A DNA stretch of 64,000 nucleotides from Flavobacteriales bacterium BRH_c54 (GTDB lineage: Bacteria > Bacteroidota > Bacteroidia > Flavobacteriales_E > Vicingaceae). Made by a program: the position numbers and the translations under genes. Numbering within the stretch: the stretch's first letter is position 1; every line of letters starts with the position of its first letter. The notes under the pieces were generated by a model, which did no database searches, was not told the origin of the DNA, and saw nothing but the letters and a program-made list of their open reading frames with translations. This document shows, piece after piece, positions 18,586 through 26,318 of the stretch. The DNA is taken from the NCBI GenBank assembly GCA_000961845.1, contig LADZ01000017.1, positions 1-64,000 of the forward strand, read 5' to 3'.

Positions 18586-19535
18586 TAAATCGCTTTAGCA
18601 ATTTCTTTTACAGCAACAGATTTGCCCATGGTATAATAATGAATACATGGCACACCAAATTCCACTAATTTTTTAGATTGGTCAATTGCCCATTCAATAC
18701 CAACTTGTTTTACGGCTTCATCATCTTTGCATTTTTCAACAGCATCAACCAAATCATCCGGCAAATCTATATGGAAAAACTTAGATAGAGAAATTAATTG
18801 GTTCTTGTTAGAAATGGGTTTAATACCTGGTATTATCGGTACATTAATATCATTTTTTCTACAAAGATTTACAAAATCAATAAACTTTTCAGTATCGTAA
18901 AATAACTGAGTAACAATATACTCGGCACCAGCATCCACCTTTTGTTTTAGGCGTTTTAAGTCAGACTTAATGTTTGGTGATTCAAAATGTTTTTCAGGAT
19001 AACCTGCAACACCAATACAAAAATTAGTGGGAGAAGCATTTTGTAAATCTTCATCCATATAAACCCCTTTGTTTAAACCAACAATTTGCTTTACTAAATT
19101 TACAGCATATTGATGTCCTTCTTTTTCAGGAACAAAAGCAGGTTCGGTTTTAATAGGATCACCTCTTAAAGCCAATACATTATCAATACCTAAAAAATCT
19201 AAATCAATCAGTGCATTTTCGGTTTCTTCTTTAGTAAATCCTCCACAAATAATATGAGGAACAGCATCTACTTTGTATTTATTTACAATTGCTGCACAGA
19301 TACCAACAGTTCCGGGACGTTTTTTTATAGCAATTTTTTCTAAATAACCCTTCTCTCTTTTTTTGTAAATAAACTCCTCTCGGTGGTAAGTAACATTGAT
19401 AAATGAAGGATTAAAATCAATTAAAGGATCAATACTATCATAAATAGATTGAATGCCTTTTCCTTTTAATGGAGGTAAAATTTCAAAAGAAAAAAGTGGT
19501 TTTTTGGCTTTATTAATATGTTCTATTACTTTCAA
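18582..19535 (-). CDS. metF: Methylenetetrahydrofolate reductase
   Basis: FAD enzyme (317 aa) that reduces 5,10-methylene-THF to 5-methyl-THF for methionine synthesis; cytosolic TIM barrel. Landmarks: FSFEILPPLKGKG with the catalytic Glu of the 'FE' motif, FINVTYHREE, CGGFTKEETENAL, NVLALRGDP, CIGVAGYPEKH and GAEYIVTQLFYD. The first in-frame codon that can start it is TTG at 19535 (complement of CAA), followed at once by the family's normal N-terminus KVIEHINKAKKPLFSF; an in-frame stop lies six codons further upstream. A minus-strand TATGTTTG box lies at the complement of 19572-19579. Confidence 0.93.
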   Translation of the reverse strand: MKVIEHINKAKKPLFSFEILPPLKGKGIQSIYDSIDPLIDFNPSFINVTYHREEFIYKKREKGYLEKIAIKKRPGTVGICAAIVNKYKVDAVPHIICGGFTKEETENALIDLDFLGIDNVLALRGDPIKTEPAFVPEKEGHQYAVNLVKQIVGLNKGVYMDEDLQNASPTNFCIGVAGYPEKHFESPNIKSDLKRLKQKVDAGAEYIVTQLFYDTEKFIDFVNLCRKNDINVPIIPGIKPISNKNQLISLSKFFHIDLPDDLVDAVEKCKDDEAVKQVGIEWAIDQSKKLVEFGVPCIHYYTMGKSVAVKEIAKAIY

Positions 19536-19640
19536 AACGAATGAGCTGTTTTAGGTTAAAATTTCAAAGGGCAAACATATTACTTTATTTTCAATTGATA
19601 GAAAATGAAGGCTGTAAAATATTTTATTCTTTCACTTTAT

Positions 19641-19670
19641 TTGTTGGTCTAAAAAAAAATAGTAGGTTTG
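19641..19670 (+). promoter_or_regulatory. Promoter of the LytTR response regulator gene
   Basis: TTG (19641-19643), 19-nt spacer, TAGGTTTG (19663-19670): a full consensus match. The predicted transcription start near 19675 rules out the long frame beginning at 19541 and supports the ATG at 19706. Confidence 0.75.
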
Positions 19671-19705
19671 AAGTAATCATTATTAACCCCATCTTAATAA
19701 AAAAT

Positions 19706-20425
19706 ATGAAAACTATTATTGTAGATGACGAGCGGTTGGCAAGAAAGGAGCTAACTAATCTTTTAAAGGATTTTCCTGAAGTAGAGATAATTGATGAGTG
19801 TGATAATGTAGATGATGCTATAGAAAAGATTAATACACTTCAACCGGATTTTGTATTTTTAGATATTCAAATGCCCGGAAAAGATGGATTTAGTTTATTA
19901 GAAGAGTTGGAATATGCTCCTTTGGTAGTTTTTGTTACTGCTTATGATGAATATGCAATAAAGGCTTTTGAGGTAAATGCATTAGATTATTTACTTAAGC
20001 CAATACAACCCGAAAGACTTAAAGAAACCTTAGAAAAAATTAAAAACCAACTAAAAGACACCAGTTCACAGTCAATTAGTAACAATAAATTAGGTATCCA
20101 GGATAGGGTCTTTGTTAAAGATGGAGATAAATGTTGGTTTGTTCAACTTAAAGATGTGCCCTTGTTCGAATCTGAAGGAAACTATGTAAGGGTATATTTT
20201 GATAACAATAAGCCACTTATCTTAAAGTCGTTAAATAATTTGGGCGACAAATTAAATGAAGACTTCTTTTTTAGAGCTAACAGAAAACACATTATAAATT
20301 TAAGCTGGATAGAGAATGTAGAGAATTGGTTTAATGGTGGATTAATGGTTACGCTTAAAAACAAAATGAAAATAGAATTATCTCGAAGACAAGCAACTAA
20401 ATTAAGAGAAATGAAGAGTTTATAA
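19706..20425 (+). CDS. LytTR family response regulator
   Basis: A 239-aa two-component regulator. The receiver domain begins KTIIVDDERLARKEL; the phospho-acceptor Asp is in FVFLDIQMPGKDG, with the conserved Thr in VVFVTAYDEYA and Lys in YLLKPI. The C-terminal LytTR DNA-binding domain has VFVKDGDKCWFV, FESEGNYVRVYF, FFRANRKHIINL and a basic tail (ELSRRQATKLREM). The start at 19706 is set by the promoter and by the usual N-terminus. The histidine kinase partner, normally a LytS/YpdA-like gene next door in this phylum, is absent, so it is an orphan regulator here. Confidence 0.92.
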   Translation: MKTIIVDDERLARKELTNLLKDFPEVEIIDECDNVDDAIEKINTLQPDFVFLDIQMPGKDGFSLLEELEYAPLVVFVTAYDEYAIKAFEVNALDYLLKPIQPERLKETLEKIKNQLKDTSSQSISNNKLGIQDRVFVKDGDKCWFVQLKDVPLFESEGNYVRVYFDNNKPLILKSLNNLGDKLNEDFFFRANRKHIINLSWIENVENWFNGGLMVTLKNKMKIELSRRQATKLREMKSL

Positions 20426-20487
20426 AAAAATTCATCTATTCATACAAGCATTTAGTCCAAAAATATGACCATTAAGTATAAAAAATG

Positions 20488-20517
20488 TTGAGAAAACATA
20501 AAAAAATTGTACTTTCG
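20488..20517 (+). promoter_or_regulatory. Promoter of the SiaC-like gene (20527)
   Basis: TTG (20488-20490), 19-nt spacer, TACTTTCG (20510-20517; one mismatch to TAnnTTTG). The ATG follows 9 nt later, so the message has almost no leader. Confidence 0.65.
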
Positions 20518-20526
20518 GGTTTTTAA

Positions 20527-20931
20527 ATGGGAAAAATAGAGAAAATATATAAGACTGCAACAGCTACTTCTCCCGAAGTAATTTTAGATATTGAGAGCAA
20601 TGTGTTTTCAATAAAAGGGAAATCTGTAGTTACAGAAGTTGATCAATTTTATCAACCAATATTAAATTGGTTAGATGAGGTTAAAGCCAATGTTAATCAA
20701 GAAATTAACTTTGTTTTTGATTTAGAGTATTTTAATGTGTTTTCTTCAAAAAGAATACTTTTTTTACTTTATAAATTGAAAGATTTAAAAGAACAAGGGA
20801 TTAATGTGAAAATCGTTTGGCATTTTTCTATTGAAGACGATGATATGAAAGAAGTAGGAGAAGATTTTGCCTGTATGGTAAATTTACCCTTTGAATTTAT
20901 CAGTAAACAAGTAGAATCTCCATTTTCTTAA
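20527..20931 (+). CDS. SiaC-like regulatory protein (DUF1987), paralogue 1
   Basis: A 134-aa cytosolic protein of the DUF1987/SiaC family. In Pseudomonas aeruginosa SiaC is switched by phosphorylation of a Thr by the kinase SiaB and the PP2C-type phosphatase SiaA, and controls a diguanylate cyclase. Family landmarks are SPEVILDIESNVFSIKGKS, FYQPILNWLDE and VWHFSIEDDDMKEVGEDF. In the strand-turn that carries the phospho-site this copy reads YFNVFSSKR, whereas the second paralogue at 44493 reads YLNTSSLQ; the usual Thr is replaced by Val at residue 71. No SiaA- or SiaB-like gene lies nearby. Confidence 0.75.
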   Translation: MGKIEKIYKTATATSPEVILDIESNVFSIKGKSVVTEVDQFYQPILNWLDEVKANVNQEINFVFDLEYFNVFSSKRILFLLYKLKDLKEQGINVKIVWHFSIEDDDMKEVGEDFACMVNLPFEFISKQVESPFS

Positions 20932-21017
20932 TGCTTTTTTATAAAAGCAAACAGCACTAACTTTCTTGGTTAAAAAAATAATGCTCAATTTTGCTGCATT
21001 AATAAAAATCTAAATAT

Positions 21018-21052
21018 ATGAAATGAATAATTCCATGTAACTGATTTAATAA
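21018..21052 (+). promoter_or_regulatory. Structured 5' leader element, copy 2 (minimal form)
   Basis: ATGAAAT (21018-21024) pairs with ATTCCAT (21030-21036, one A-C mismatch) across a 5-nt loop; the inner helices of the other copies are missing. After 3 nt comes ACTGATTTAATAA (21040-21052), then 15 nt to the ATG at 21068. A possible promoter (TTG at 20966-20968, 17 nt, CAATTTTG at 20986-20993) would start transcription ~20 nt upstream of the stem. Confidence 0.55.
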
Positions 21053-21067
21053 AATAAAAACAAACAC

Positions 21068-21715
21068 ATGAAAAACTTATCATTAGTACTTAATACAGTA
21101 ATGGGGATTGCTATTATTATATTGTTTTACCTACAATTCTCTAGTAAAACTTTAGCTCCTGATGAACAACAAAAAGAAGAAGTTACCACTACAGAAGCAA
21201 TTGAAGAAATGATTGTAAGCAATGATAGCTCTAATTCTAAAATAGGATACATTAATGTAGATTCGCTACAAATAAAATATAAGTTGTACGATGAGTTAAA
21301 ATCTAAATTAGAGAAGAAAGAAAAATCGTACGATGCTCAACTGAAAGCCAAGTCTCAAGATTTTCAAAAGAAAATTGAAGATTTTAGAAAAAAAGCTCCT
21401 AACATGACCCAGTTTGAGGGAGAATTAAAACAAAAAGAGTTGGCACAAGAGGAAGAAAAACTTTATCAAATGAGAGATGAATACGCACAGCGTTTCGAAA
21501 AAGAAATGATAGAATTAAACACTCAACTGTACAAAGCCATAAAAGATTATATCAAACAACACAATGAATTAACTAAATATGATATCATTATTGGGGAATC
21601 TCAAACTAGAAACTTTGTGTTAGATTTTAATAAAGATATTGATATTACCAATGATATAGTAAAAGGATTAAATAAAAAATACAACGAAGATAAAGCTTCT
21701 AAAGCAAAACCATAA
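21068..21715 (+). CDS. Skp/OmpH-like periplasmic chaperone, membrane-anchored
   Basis: A 215-aa protein with one N-terminal membrane segment (residues ~5-24, VLNTVMGIAIIILFYLQF) and no clear cleavage site. An acidic linker precedes the OmpH/Skp core: KIGYINVDSLQIKYKLYDEL is the usual first strand and helix. A long charged coiled coil follows (KSKLEKKEKSYDAQLK through EMIELNTQLYKAIKDYIKQH), with YDIIIGESQTRNFVL as the returning strand. Skp-type chaperones hold unfolded outer-membrane proteins in the periplasm. The uncleaved anchor and the acidic linker differ from plain Skp. It is preceded by structured leader copy 2. Confidence 0.7.
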   Translation: MKNLSLVLNTVMGIAIIILFYLQFSSKTLAPDEQQKEEVTTTEAIEEMIVSNDSSNSKIGYINVDSLQIKYKLYDELKSKLEKKEKSYDAQLKAKSQDFQKKIEDFRKKAPNMTQFEGELKQKELAQEEEKLYQMRDEYAQRFEKEMIELNTQLYKAIKDYIKQHNELTKYDIIIGESQTRNFVLDFNKDIDITNDIVKGLNKKYNEDKASKAKP

Positions 21716-21749
21716 CACCAATATTCCCAATTAATAATTTGTTTTATTT

Positions 21750-22310
21750 ATGTTAATAGCTAAAGAAAAAGAAAAAACCAATTTAGCCGAATATATTCTG
21801 TATATGTGGCAAATAGAAGATTTAGTAAGGTTTAATGAGTTTGATATTGACAAAATTTATGATGTTATAATCGATAAGTTTGATACTACGACCGAAATGA
21901 AAGCTGAGATTAAACTTTGGTACGAAAACGTTATTAAAAACATGCTTAAACAAGGCATAGCAGAAAAAGGACATTTAGCCGAAGTTAATACTAGACTAGA
22001 AGAACTTAATAACTTACACAATTCTCTATTAACTACTGTTCAGGATAAAATCTACCAAGAGCAGTACATAAAAACTAAAACGAATATAACGGAGTTTATA
22101 CAAAAAACTGATAAGCAAATAAATAATGAGGTTCAGGCTTGTTTGGTGGGTTTATATGGGTTTTTAGTACTAAAGCTTAAAGGAGAAAAAATTTCTGAGG
22201 CAACGCAACAAGCAATTCAGTCGTTTAGTGCAATGATGGCTTTACTTACAGACAGATACAATAAATTGCAAAAAGGAGAGTTGAAGTTCAGCAAAGCTTT
22301 TAGTAATTAA
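21750..22310 (+). CDS. DUF4924 family protein
   Basis: A 186-aa, largely helical, soluble protein of the Bacteroidota family DUF4924. The N-terminus MLIAKEKEKTNLAEYILYMWQIEDLVR is characteristic. Further helices include MKAEIKLWYENVIKNML, RLEELNNLHNSLLTT and VQACLVGLYGFLVLKLKGEKIS. No catalytic motif, signal peptide or membrane span can be seen and no function is known. It follows the OmpH-like gene by 34 bp on the same strand and may be co-transcribed with it. Confidence 0.7.
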   Translation: MLIAKEKEKTNLAEYILYMWQIEDLVRFNEFDIDKIYDVIIDKFDTTTEMKAEIKLWYENVIKNMLKQGIAEKGHLAEVNTRLEELNNLHNSLLTTVQDKIYQEQYIKTKTNITEFIQKTDKQINNEVQACLVGLYGFLVLKLKGEKISEATQQAIQSFSAMMALLTDRYNKLQKGELKFSKAFSN

Positions 22311-22353
22311 TTTTAGGATTAATTATTTATTGAGTGTTTGAACACACCGTAAG

Positions 22354-23901
22354 ATGTTAAAAAAAATCGTTTTCATACTACTATTAGTAAGCTCTTATTT
22401 AGAGTTTAAGGCTCAGTGTGTGCCGGGTTCTCCACCATTGCCAACAGTTGTGGTAGATTCAGTTTCCGTTTTACCCAATGGAGATATTATTATTTGTTGG
22501 CAAGCCAGTAATGTTCCTGATATTTTGGAATATGACATTATTATGTTCGATCCTATTACCTCTGCAGATTTAACTATAGCAACTATTCCTGCAGGTGGTT
22601 CAACTTGTTATACTATACCTTATGGGGACCCTAATAACTTTTCTGATACAGAAGTTAGAGAATATGGCGTAAGAGTAAAAGATAATTGTGGTAATGCTTC
22701 TTTAAATGGAGATAACTATCATAACACAGTATTGTTAGAATATGGAATAAATATTTGTGCTGCCTCCATTAATTTTACTTGGGATGCTTATGACGATTTT
22801 AACTCGGGAACAAATGTGCTTTATGAACTTTTTGTAAGTCAAGATGCAGCTCCATTTATTTCTGCAGGAACAACCAATAATACTAATATAACCTACACAG
22901 GAGTGGTACAAGGTTCTAATTACCAATTTTATATTAGAGCAATTGAAAATAATGGAGCAGGACCAATAACTTCATCAACAAATATTGTGGATATAAGTGC
23001 CAACTTTTTCCTTAAGGATCCCAGTTTTTTATATTTATACACTGCAACCGTTGAAGCTCCAACACAAATTGATGTACAGTTTTATGTAGATACCTTTGCA
23101 GATGCTAGAGTGTATAATATTCAAAGAAAGCAAAAAATAACAGATGCCTTTGTTACGGTAGGTTCAGTCCCAGCTTTTAAAGGAATGAATCCGTTTATCG
23201 TTTTTAATGATTATGATGTTGATGCTGAAGAGACGTCCTATTATTATCAAATAGAAATGGTTAACCTCTGTAATCAGACAAAAATTATATCTAACATAGG
23301 TAAAACCATTTTTTTAGAAGCTTATAATGATAAATTAGAACTAACTAACACACTTACTTGGTCGGCTTATGAAGGTTGGTTAGGAAATGTTACTGCGTAT
23401 GAAATTTACAGATCTATTGGTGGAATTTGGGAAACTACTCCGCTGGCAACTGTTCCGGCATTGGTTGGAGAAAATACTTATATAGACGATGTTTCTACTA
23501 CCTTAGAAGGAGATGGAGAATTTTGTTATAAAATTGTTGGTGTAGAAGGTGGAGCTGCTCATCCGGGAGCTTTGCCTCCAGCCAGAAGCTCATCTAATGA
23601 AGTTTGTGTAGAACATGTTCCATTAATTTATATTCCTAATGCTTTTGACCCATTGAGTACATTTAATCCAGTTTTTAAACCCGTGCTTACTTTTGCCAAT
23701 CCACTTTCTTACGAGATGATTATTTTTGATAGATGGGGACAAAAAGTTTTTGAAACCAATGATATTAATGAAGGCTGGAACGGAGCCTTTAACAACAAAG
23801 GTGAATTCCAGGCGGTTGGTAGTTATGTGTATTCCATTAAATTTAAATCGGCTCCTGGGAAAGATTTCGCCTATAGAGGTTTAGTGACACTTATTAGGTA
23901 A
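22354..23901 (+). CDS. T9SS type B secreted protein with fibronectin III-like repeats
   Basis: A 515-aa extracellular protein with a signal peptide (ending SYLEFKAQ). The body shows repeated FnIII-like units with the patterns 'W-a-----Y-ly' and 'Y-y-v-a': IICWQASNVPDILEYDI, FTWDAYDDFNSGTNVLYELFV, YQFYIRAIENN, LTWSAYEGWLGNVTAYEIYR and FCYKIVGVEG. It ends in a type B sorting domain: IYIPNAFDPLSTFNPVFKP, MIIFDRWGQKVFETN, W-GAFNNKGEFQAVGSYVY and a closing RGLVTLIR. It resembles many gliding-motility-associated C-terminal-domain proteins; adhesion is a guess. A 44-bp gap separates it from the DUF4924 gene. Confidence 0.82.
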   Translation: MLKKIVFILLLVSSYLEFKAQCVPGSPPLPTVVVDSVSVLPNGDIIICWQASNVPDILEYDIIMFDPITSADLTIATIPAGGSTCYTIPYGDPNNFSDTEVREYGVRVKDNCGNASLNGDNYHNTVLLEYGINICAASINFTWDAYDDFNSGTNVLYELFVSQDAAPFISAGTTNNTNITYTGVVQGSNYQFYIRAIENNGAGPITSSTNIVDISANFFLKDPSFLYLYTATVEAPTQIDVQFYVDTFADARVYNIQRKQKITDAFVTVGSVPAFKGMNPFIVFNDYDVDAEETSYYYQIEMVNLCNQTKIISNIGKTIFLEAYNDKLELTNTLTWSAYEGWLGNVTAYEIYRSIGGIWETTPLATVPALVGENTYIDDVSTTLEGDGEFCYKIVGVEGGAAHPGALPPARSSSNEVCVEHVPLIYIPNAFDPLSTFNPVFKPVLTFANPLSYEMIIFDRWGQKVFETNDINEGWNGAFNNKGEFQAVGSYVYSIKFKSAPGKDFAYRGLVTLIR

Positions 23902-23971
23902 AAAGCTCACTACTTAAACTTTTAAACACCTAAACTTTCTAAACTAATTTATTAATTTAGCAGTTAAAAGC

Positions 23972-24556
23972 ATTGTTATCATAGAATTTCTAAAAGATAT
24001 AGACACCCAATTATTTCTGTTCCTTAATGGAATACATTCTCCTTTTTTTGATGTAGTTTTCGAATATTTTTCCGGTAAATTTTTTTGGATACCGCTCTAT
24101 GCTTTGCTGTTTGTTATTGCTATTTTAAAGCTTAAATGGAGAATAATTTACTTTGTTGTGGCTGTAGTTGCATTAATATTTTTAAGTGATAAAATATCTG
24201 TTTATTTATTTAAAGATGTTTTTTTACGATATAGACCTTGTCATAATTTGGACATAACACATTTGGTACATTTAGTTGATGGATGTGGTGGAAAATACGG
24301 CTTTGTATCATCGCACGCTGCCAATACTTTTGCTTTAGCCACTTATTTAGGAGTTGTCTTAAAAAAGCATTTTCCAAAAATGTTATTATGGATGCTTATA
24401 TGGGCAGCAGTAGTTTCGTATAGTAGAATTTATTTGGGAGTTCATTATCCTGCTGATATTGTTGTAGGAGGAATTTTAGGAATAGGAATAGGATTGTTTG
24501 TTGCTTTTTCGCTAAAAAAATTGAATACCAAACTGAACCTTAAAATGGATATATAA
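23972..24556 (+). CDS. PAP2 family membrane phosphatase (non-standard start)
   Basis: Integral-membrane phosphatase of the type 2 phosphatidic acid phosphatase family (UppP/PgpB-like lipid phosphatases). Catalytic motifs: KDVFLRYRPC (motif 1, K-x6-RP), FVSSHAANTFALA (motif 2, xSxH) and SRIYLGVHYPADIVVGG (motif 3, SR-x5-H-x3-D). The typical N-terminus EFLKDIDTQLFLFLNGIHSPFFDVVFEYF is in frame upstream of the first TTG (24104), but no ATG, GTG or TTG lies between it and the stop at 23945. ATT at 23972 is the most plausible start; starting at TTG 24104 would remove the first conserved segment. It overlaps crcB by 1 bp. Confidence 0.75.
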   Translation: MVIIEFLKDIDTQLFLFLNGIHSPFFDVVFEYFSGKFFWIPLYALLFVIAILKLKWRIIYFVVAVVALIFLSDKISVYLFKDVFLRYRPCHNLDITHLVHLVDGCGGKYGFVSSHAANTFALATYLGVVLKKHFPKMLLWMLIWAAVVSYSRIYLGVHYPADIVVGGILGIGIGLFVAFSLKKLNTKLNLKMDI

Positions 24557-24927
24557 TGGTGCAAATAGGACTTTTATTTCTTGCAGGAGGGATGGGTACA
24601 CTTTGTCGCTATGGAATTTCTAAAGCAACGCTTAGCATGGTAGCAACCAATTTTCCTTTGGGAACATTTATATCAAACATAATAAGCTGTGTTATATTAG
24701 CACTTACTTTGTTGTATTTTAATGGGAAATTTTCTGATAACTCGTTAGCAAAGCTGGTTATTATTACAGGCTTTTGTGGCGGATTTAGTACGTTTTCTAC
24801 TTTTAGTTATGAAACAGTAGCACTTTTAAAACAAGGAAATGTAATGTGGGCGATTGTCAATATTCTTGTTAGTGTGTTGGTGGGCGTAGCACTTATCTAT
24901 TTTTTGCTGATTAAAGATAAGGTTTAG
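24556..24927 (+). CDS. crcB: Fluoride channel CrcB/Fluc
   Basis: A 123-aa four-helix membrane protein of the Fluc family, which forms dual-topology dimers that expel fluoride. It shows the family pattern GGMGTLCRYGIS in TM1, PLGTFISNIISCVIL in TM2 (Asn of the pore), GFCGGFSTFSTFSYE in TM3 (the Phe box and central Na+ site) and a last membrane helix. Length is normal. It overlaps the PAP2 gene by one base (TAATG). No fluoride riboswitch was recognised upstream, as expected for an internal operon gene. Confidence 0.93.
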   Translation: MVQIGLLFLAGGMGTLCRYGISKATLSMVATNFPLGTFISNIISCVILALTLLYFNGKFSDNSLAKLVIITGFCGGFSTFSTFSYETVALLKQGNVMWAIVNILVSVLVGVALIYFLLIKDKV

Positions 24928-24949
24928 GTAACTAATCTGTTGAGAAACT

Positions 24950-24978
24950 AAATAATCAACCTTTTTTTAATAACTTTG
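24950..24978 (+). promoter_or_regulatory. Promoter giving a leaderless message for the CCC-motif gene
   Basis: TTG (24950-24952), 18-nt spacer, TAACTTTG (24971-24978). The ATG at 24983 lies 4 nt after the box, so transcription and translation should begin at the same place. Confidence 0.75.
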
Positions 24979-24982
24979 CCCC

Positions 24983-25333
24983 ATGGAAACTACTTATCAA
25001 CCTAATATCCAGCAAGAACTACCAAATGCTACTTTAGTATTGGTTTTTGGGATTTTATCAATAGTGTTTTGCTTTTGCTATGGTTTTTTGGGGTTAGTTT
25101 TCGGTATTCTATCTGTGGTATTGGCTTCAAAAGCTAATAAATTATACAAGAGTTCACCTCAAAATTATACCATAGGTTCTTATAACAATGTAAAAGCAGG
25201 AAAAGTTTGTGGAATTATTGGGCTGTCTTTGTCAGGCTTATTCTTCTTATTAATACTTGCTTATATTGCATTTTTTGGCTTTGTATTTACATCAGTCCTT
25301 CCATGGTCTGAGATGATGCAGCAGTCGTATTAA
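24983..25333 (+). CDS. CCC-motif / DUF4190-like small membrane protein
   Basis: A 116-aa protein with a polar N-terminus (METTYQPNIQQELPNATL) and two hydrophobic segments, residues ~17-45 and ~75-103. The first has the cysteine-bearing turn IVFCFCYGFLGLVFG, and a basic loop follows (SKANKLYKSSPQNYTIGSYNN). This layout fits the Bacteroidota 'CCC motif membrane protein' and DUF4190-type families; no function is established. It probably stands as a monocistronic, leaderless gene under its own strong promoter. Confidence 0.6.
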   Translation: METTYQPNIQQELPNATLVLVFGILSIVFCFCYGFLGLVFGILSVVLASKANKLYKSSPQNYTIGSYNNVKAGKVCGIIGLSLSGLFFLLILAYIAFFGFVFTSVLPWSEMMQQSY

Positions 25334-25362
25334 TTTTTCTAACTAATTAAAATTTTTGTGTT

Positions 25363-25728
25363 GTGGATTTAAGTGATAAATTTAAAGGAAGTTATAGTGT
25401 TAATCTTAGGATTTTAACCAAAAAATCTAAATTAGGTTTTGGTTACCAAGATATAAAAGAATTGCGTATTCAAGATTTGCTTATAGCCAATAAACACAAA
25501 GAACTAATTCGAATTTATTTTGGTTTAGATAAAATATCTTTTATTGATGAAATCCTACAAGAGATAGGCATTACCGAAGATATGAAAATTGAAAAGCCAG
25601 GTAAGATTATTGATACTGACGATAGAGAAGTGCTGATAAAAAAAGCCATGGAAAATGTTAAAGTACAACGCATAAAAGATAGAGAAGCCTTTAAAAAAAT
25701 GATGGAAAAAGAATTGGACTTGAATTAA
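25363..25728 (+). CDS. Hypothetical protein
   Basis: A 121-aa soluble, highly charged protein that I do not recognise. It starts with GTG; the preceding AATTTTTG (25351-25358) is one base from the TAnnTTTG box and ends 4 nt before this GTG, so it may be leaderless. The N-terminal part (FKGSYSVNLRILTKKSKLGFG) looks beta-rich; the C-terminal third is a basic/acidic helix (REVLIKKAMENVKVQRIKDREAFKKMMEKEL). No signal peptide or membrane span is visible. Codon use matches its neighbours. Confidence 0.55.
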   Translation: MDLSDKFKGSYSVNLRILTKKSKLGFGYQDIKELRIQDLLIANKHKELIRIYFGLDKISFIDEILQEIGITEDMKIEKPGKIIDTDDREVLIKKAMENVKVQRIKDREAFKKMMEKELDLN

Positions 25729-25752
25729 GAGTTAATTCTGTGGACTTCTATT

Positions 25753-26286
25753 TCAATTTTTATATTTTTCAAAATAACTATTTAATTTCTCATTTAATTT
25801 ATTTGAATTAATATCAAGTCCAGATGATGAGATATTGAATGGAGAATTGTAACTGTAGATATTAAACTGCATCAACTTCTTTCTAATTGTATTGGTTTCC
25901 TTTTTTAACCAAGATTCAGGATTTTTCACCCTAATTACAACTATTTTAACACTATTAATTTTTATTTCTTCAAACCCAAGTATTTCTTCCCATTTAATAA
26001 AATCTGTCAATGATTTTTTTGGATTTATATTAAGTCCTATAGGGTCGATAGTTAAAGCTAATTCAGATTTTAAAAGTCTTTTAACAGAGATATATACTCC
26101 TATTCCAAAAAATAGAACAGAAGTAATAAATCCTAATATGTGAACATATATTGGATTTATTGCTTTTAAGTTAGACAACTTATTAGATTCCAATAAAAGC
26201 CAAACCCCTATTAAAACAAATACAATAGAAATAATCAATAATAAAAATGATTTTTTCTTACTTGTATAAATTTCAATTCTTTCCAT
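25753..26286 (-). CDS. STM3941-like two-helix membrane protein
   Basis: A 177-aa protein with two transmembrane segments near the N-terminus (residues ~13-31 and ~46-67), then a cytoplasmic PH-like portion: LTIDPIGLNINPKKSLTDFIKWEEILGFEEI, VIRVKNPESWL. The 'W-eI--' and 'v-v-NPe' pattern resembles the STM3941 family and other bacterial PH-like membrane proteins. Function is unknown. The minus-strand gene at 26319 lies 32 bp upstream and the two probably form one transcript. Confidence 0.5.
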   Translation of the reverse strand: MERIEIYTSKKKSFLLLIISIVFVLIGVWLLLESNKLSNLKAINPIYVHILGFITSVLFFGIGVYISVKRLLKSELALTIDPIGLNINPKKSLTDFIKWEEILGFEEIKINSVKIVVIRVKNPESWLKKETNTIRKKLMQFNIYSYNSPFNISSSGLDINSNKLNEKLNSYFEKYKN

Positions 26287-26318
26287 TTTTTTGAGATAGG
26301 GTTGGCATATAAATAATA

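Noticed and set aside
19541-19705. Upstream extension of the LytTR regulator frame
   Set aside because: A consensus promoter (19641-19670) lies inside it, and the receiver domain begins exactly at the ATG at 19706.
24060-24062. Possible frameshift in the PAP2 gene because its N-terminus lacks a start codon
   Set aside because: Reading the bases again, the conserved N-terminal segment is in the same frame as the rest; only the start codon is unusual.
24400-24600. Fluoride riboswitch before crcB
   Set aside because: crcB overlaps the PAP2 gene by one base and no crcB-motif sequence was found upstream.
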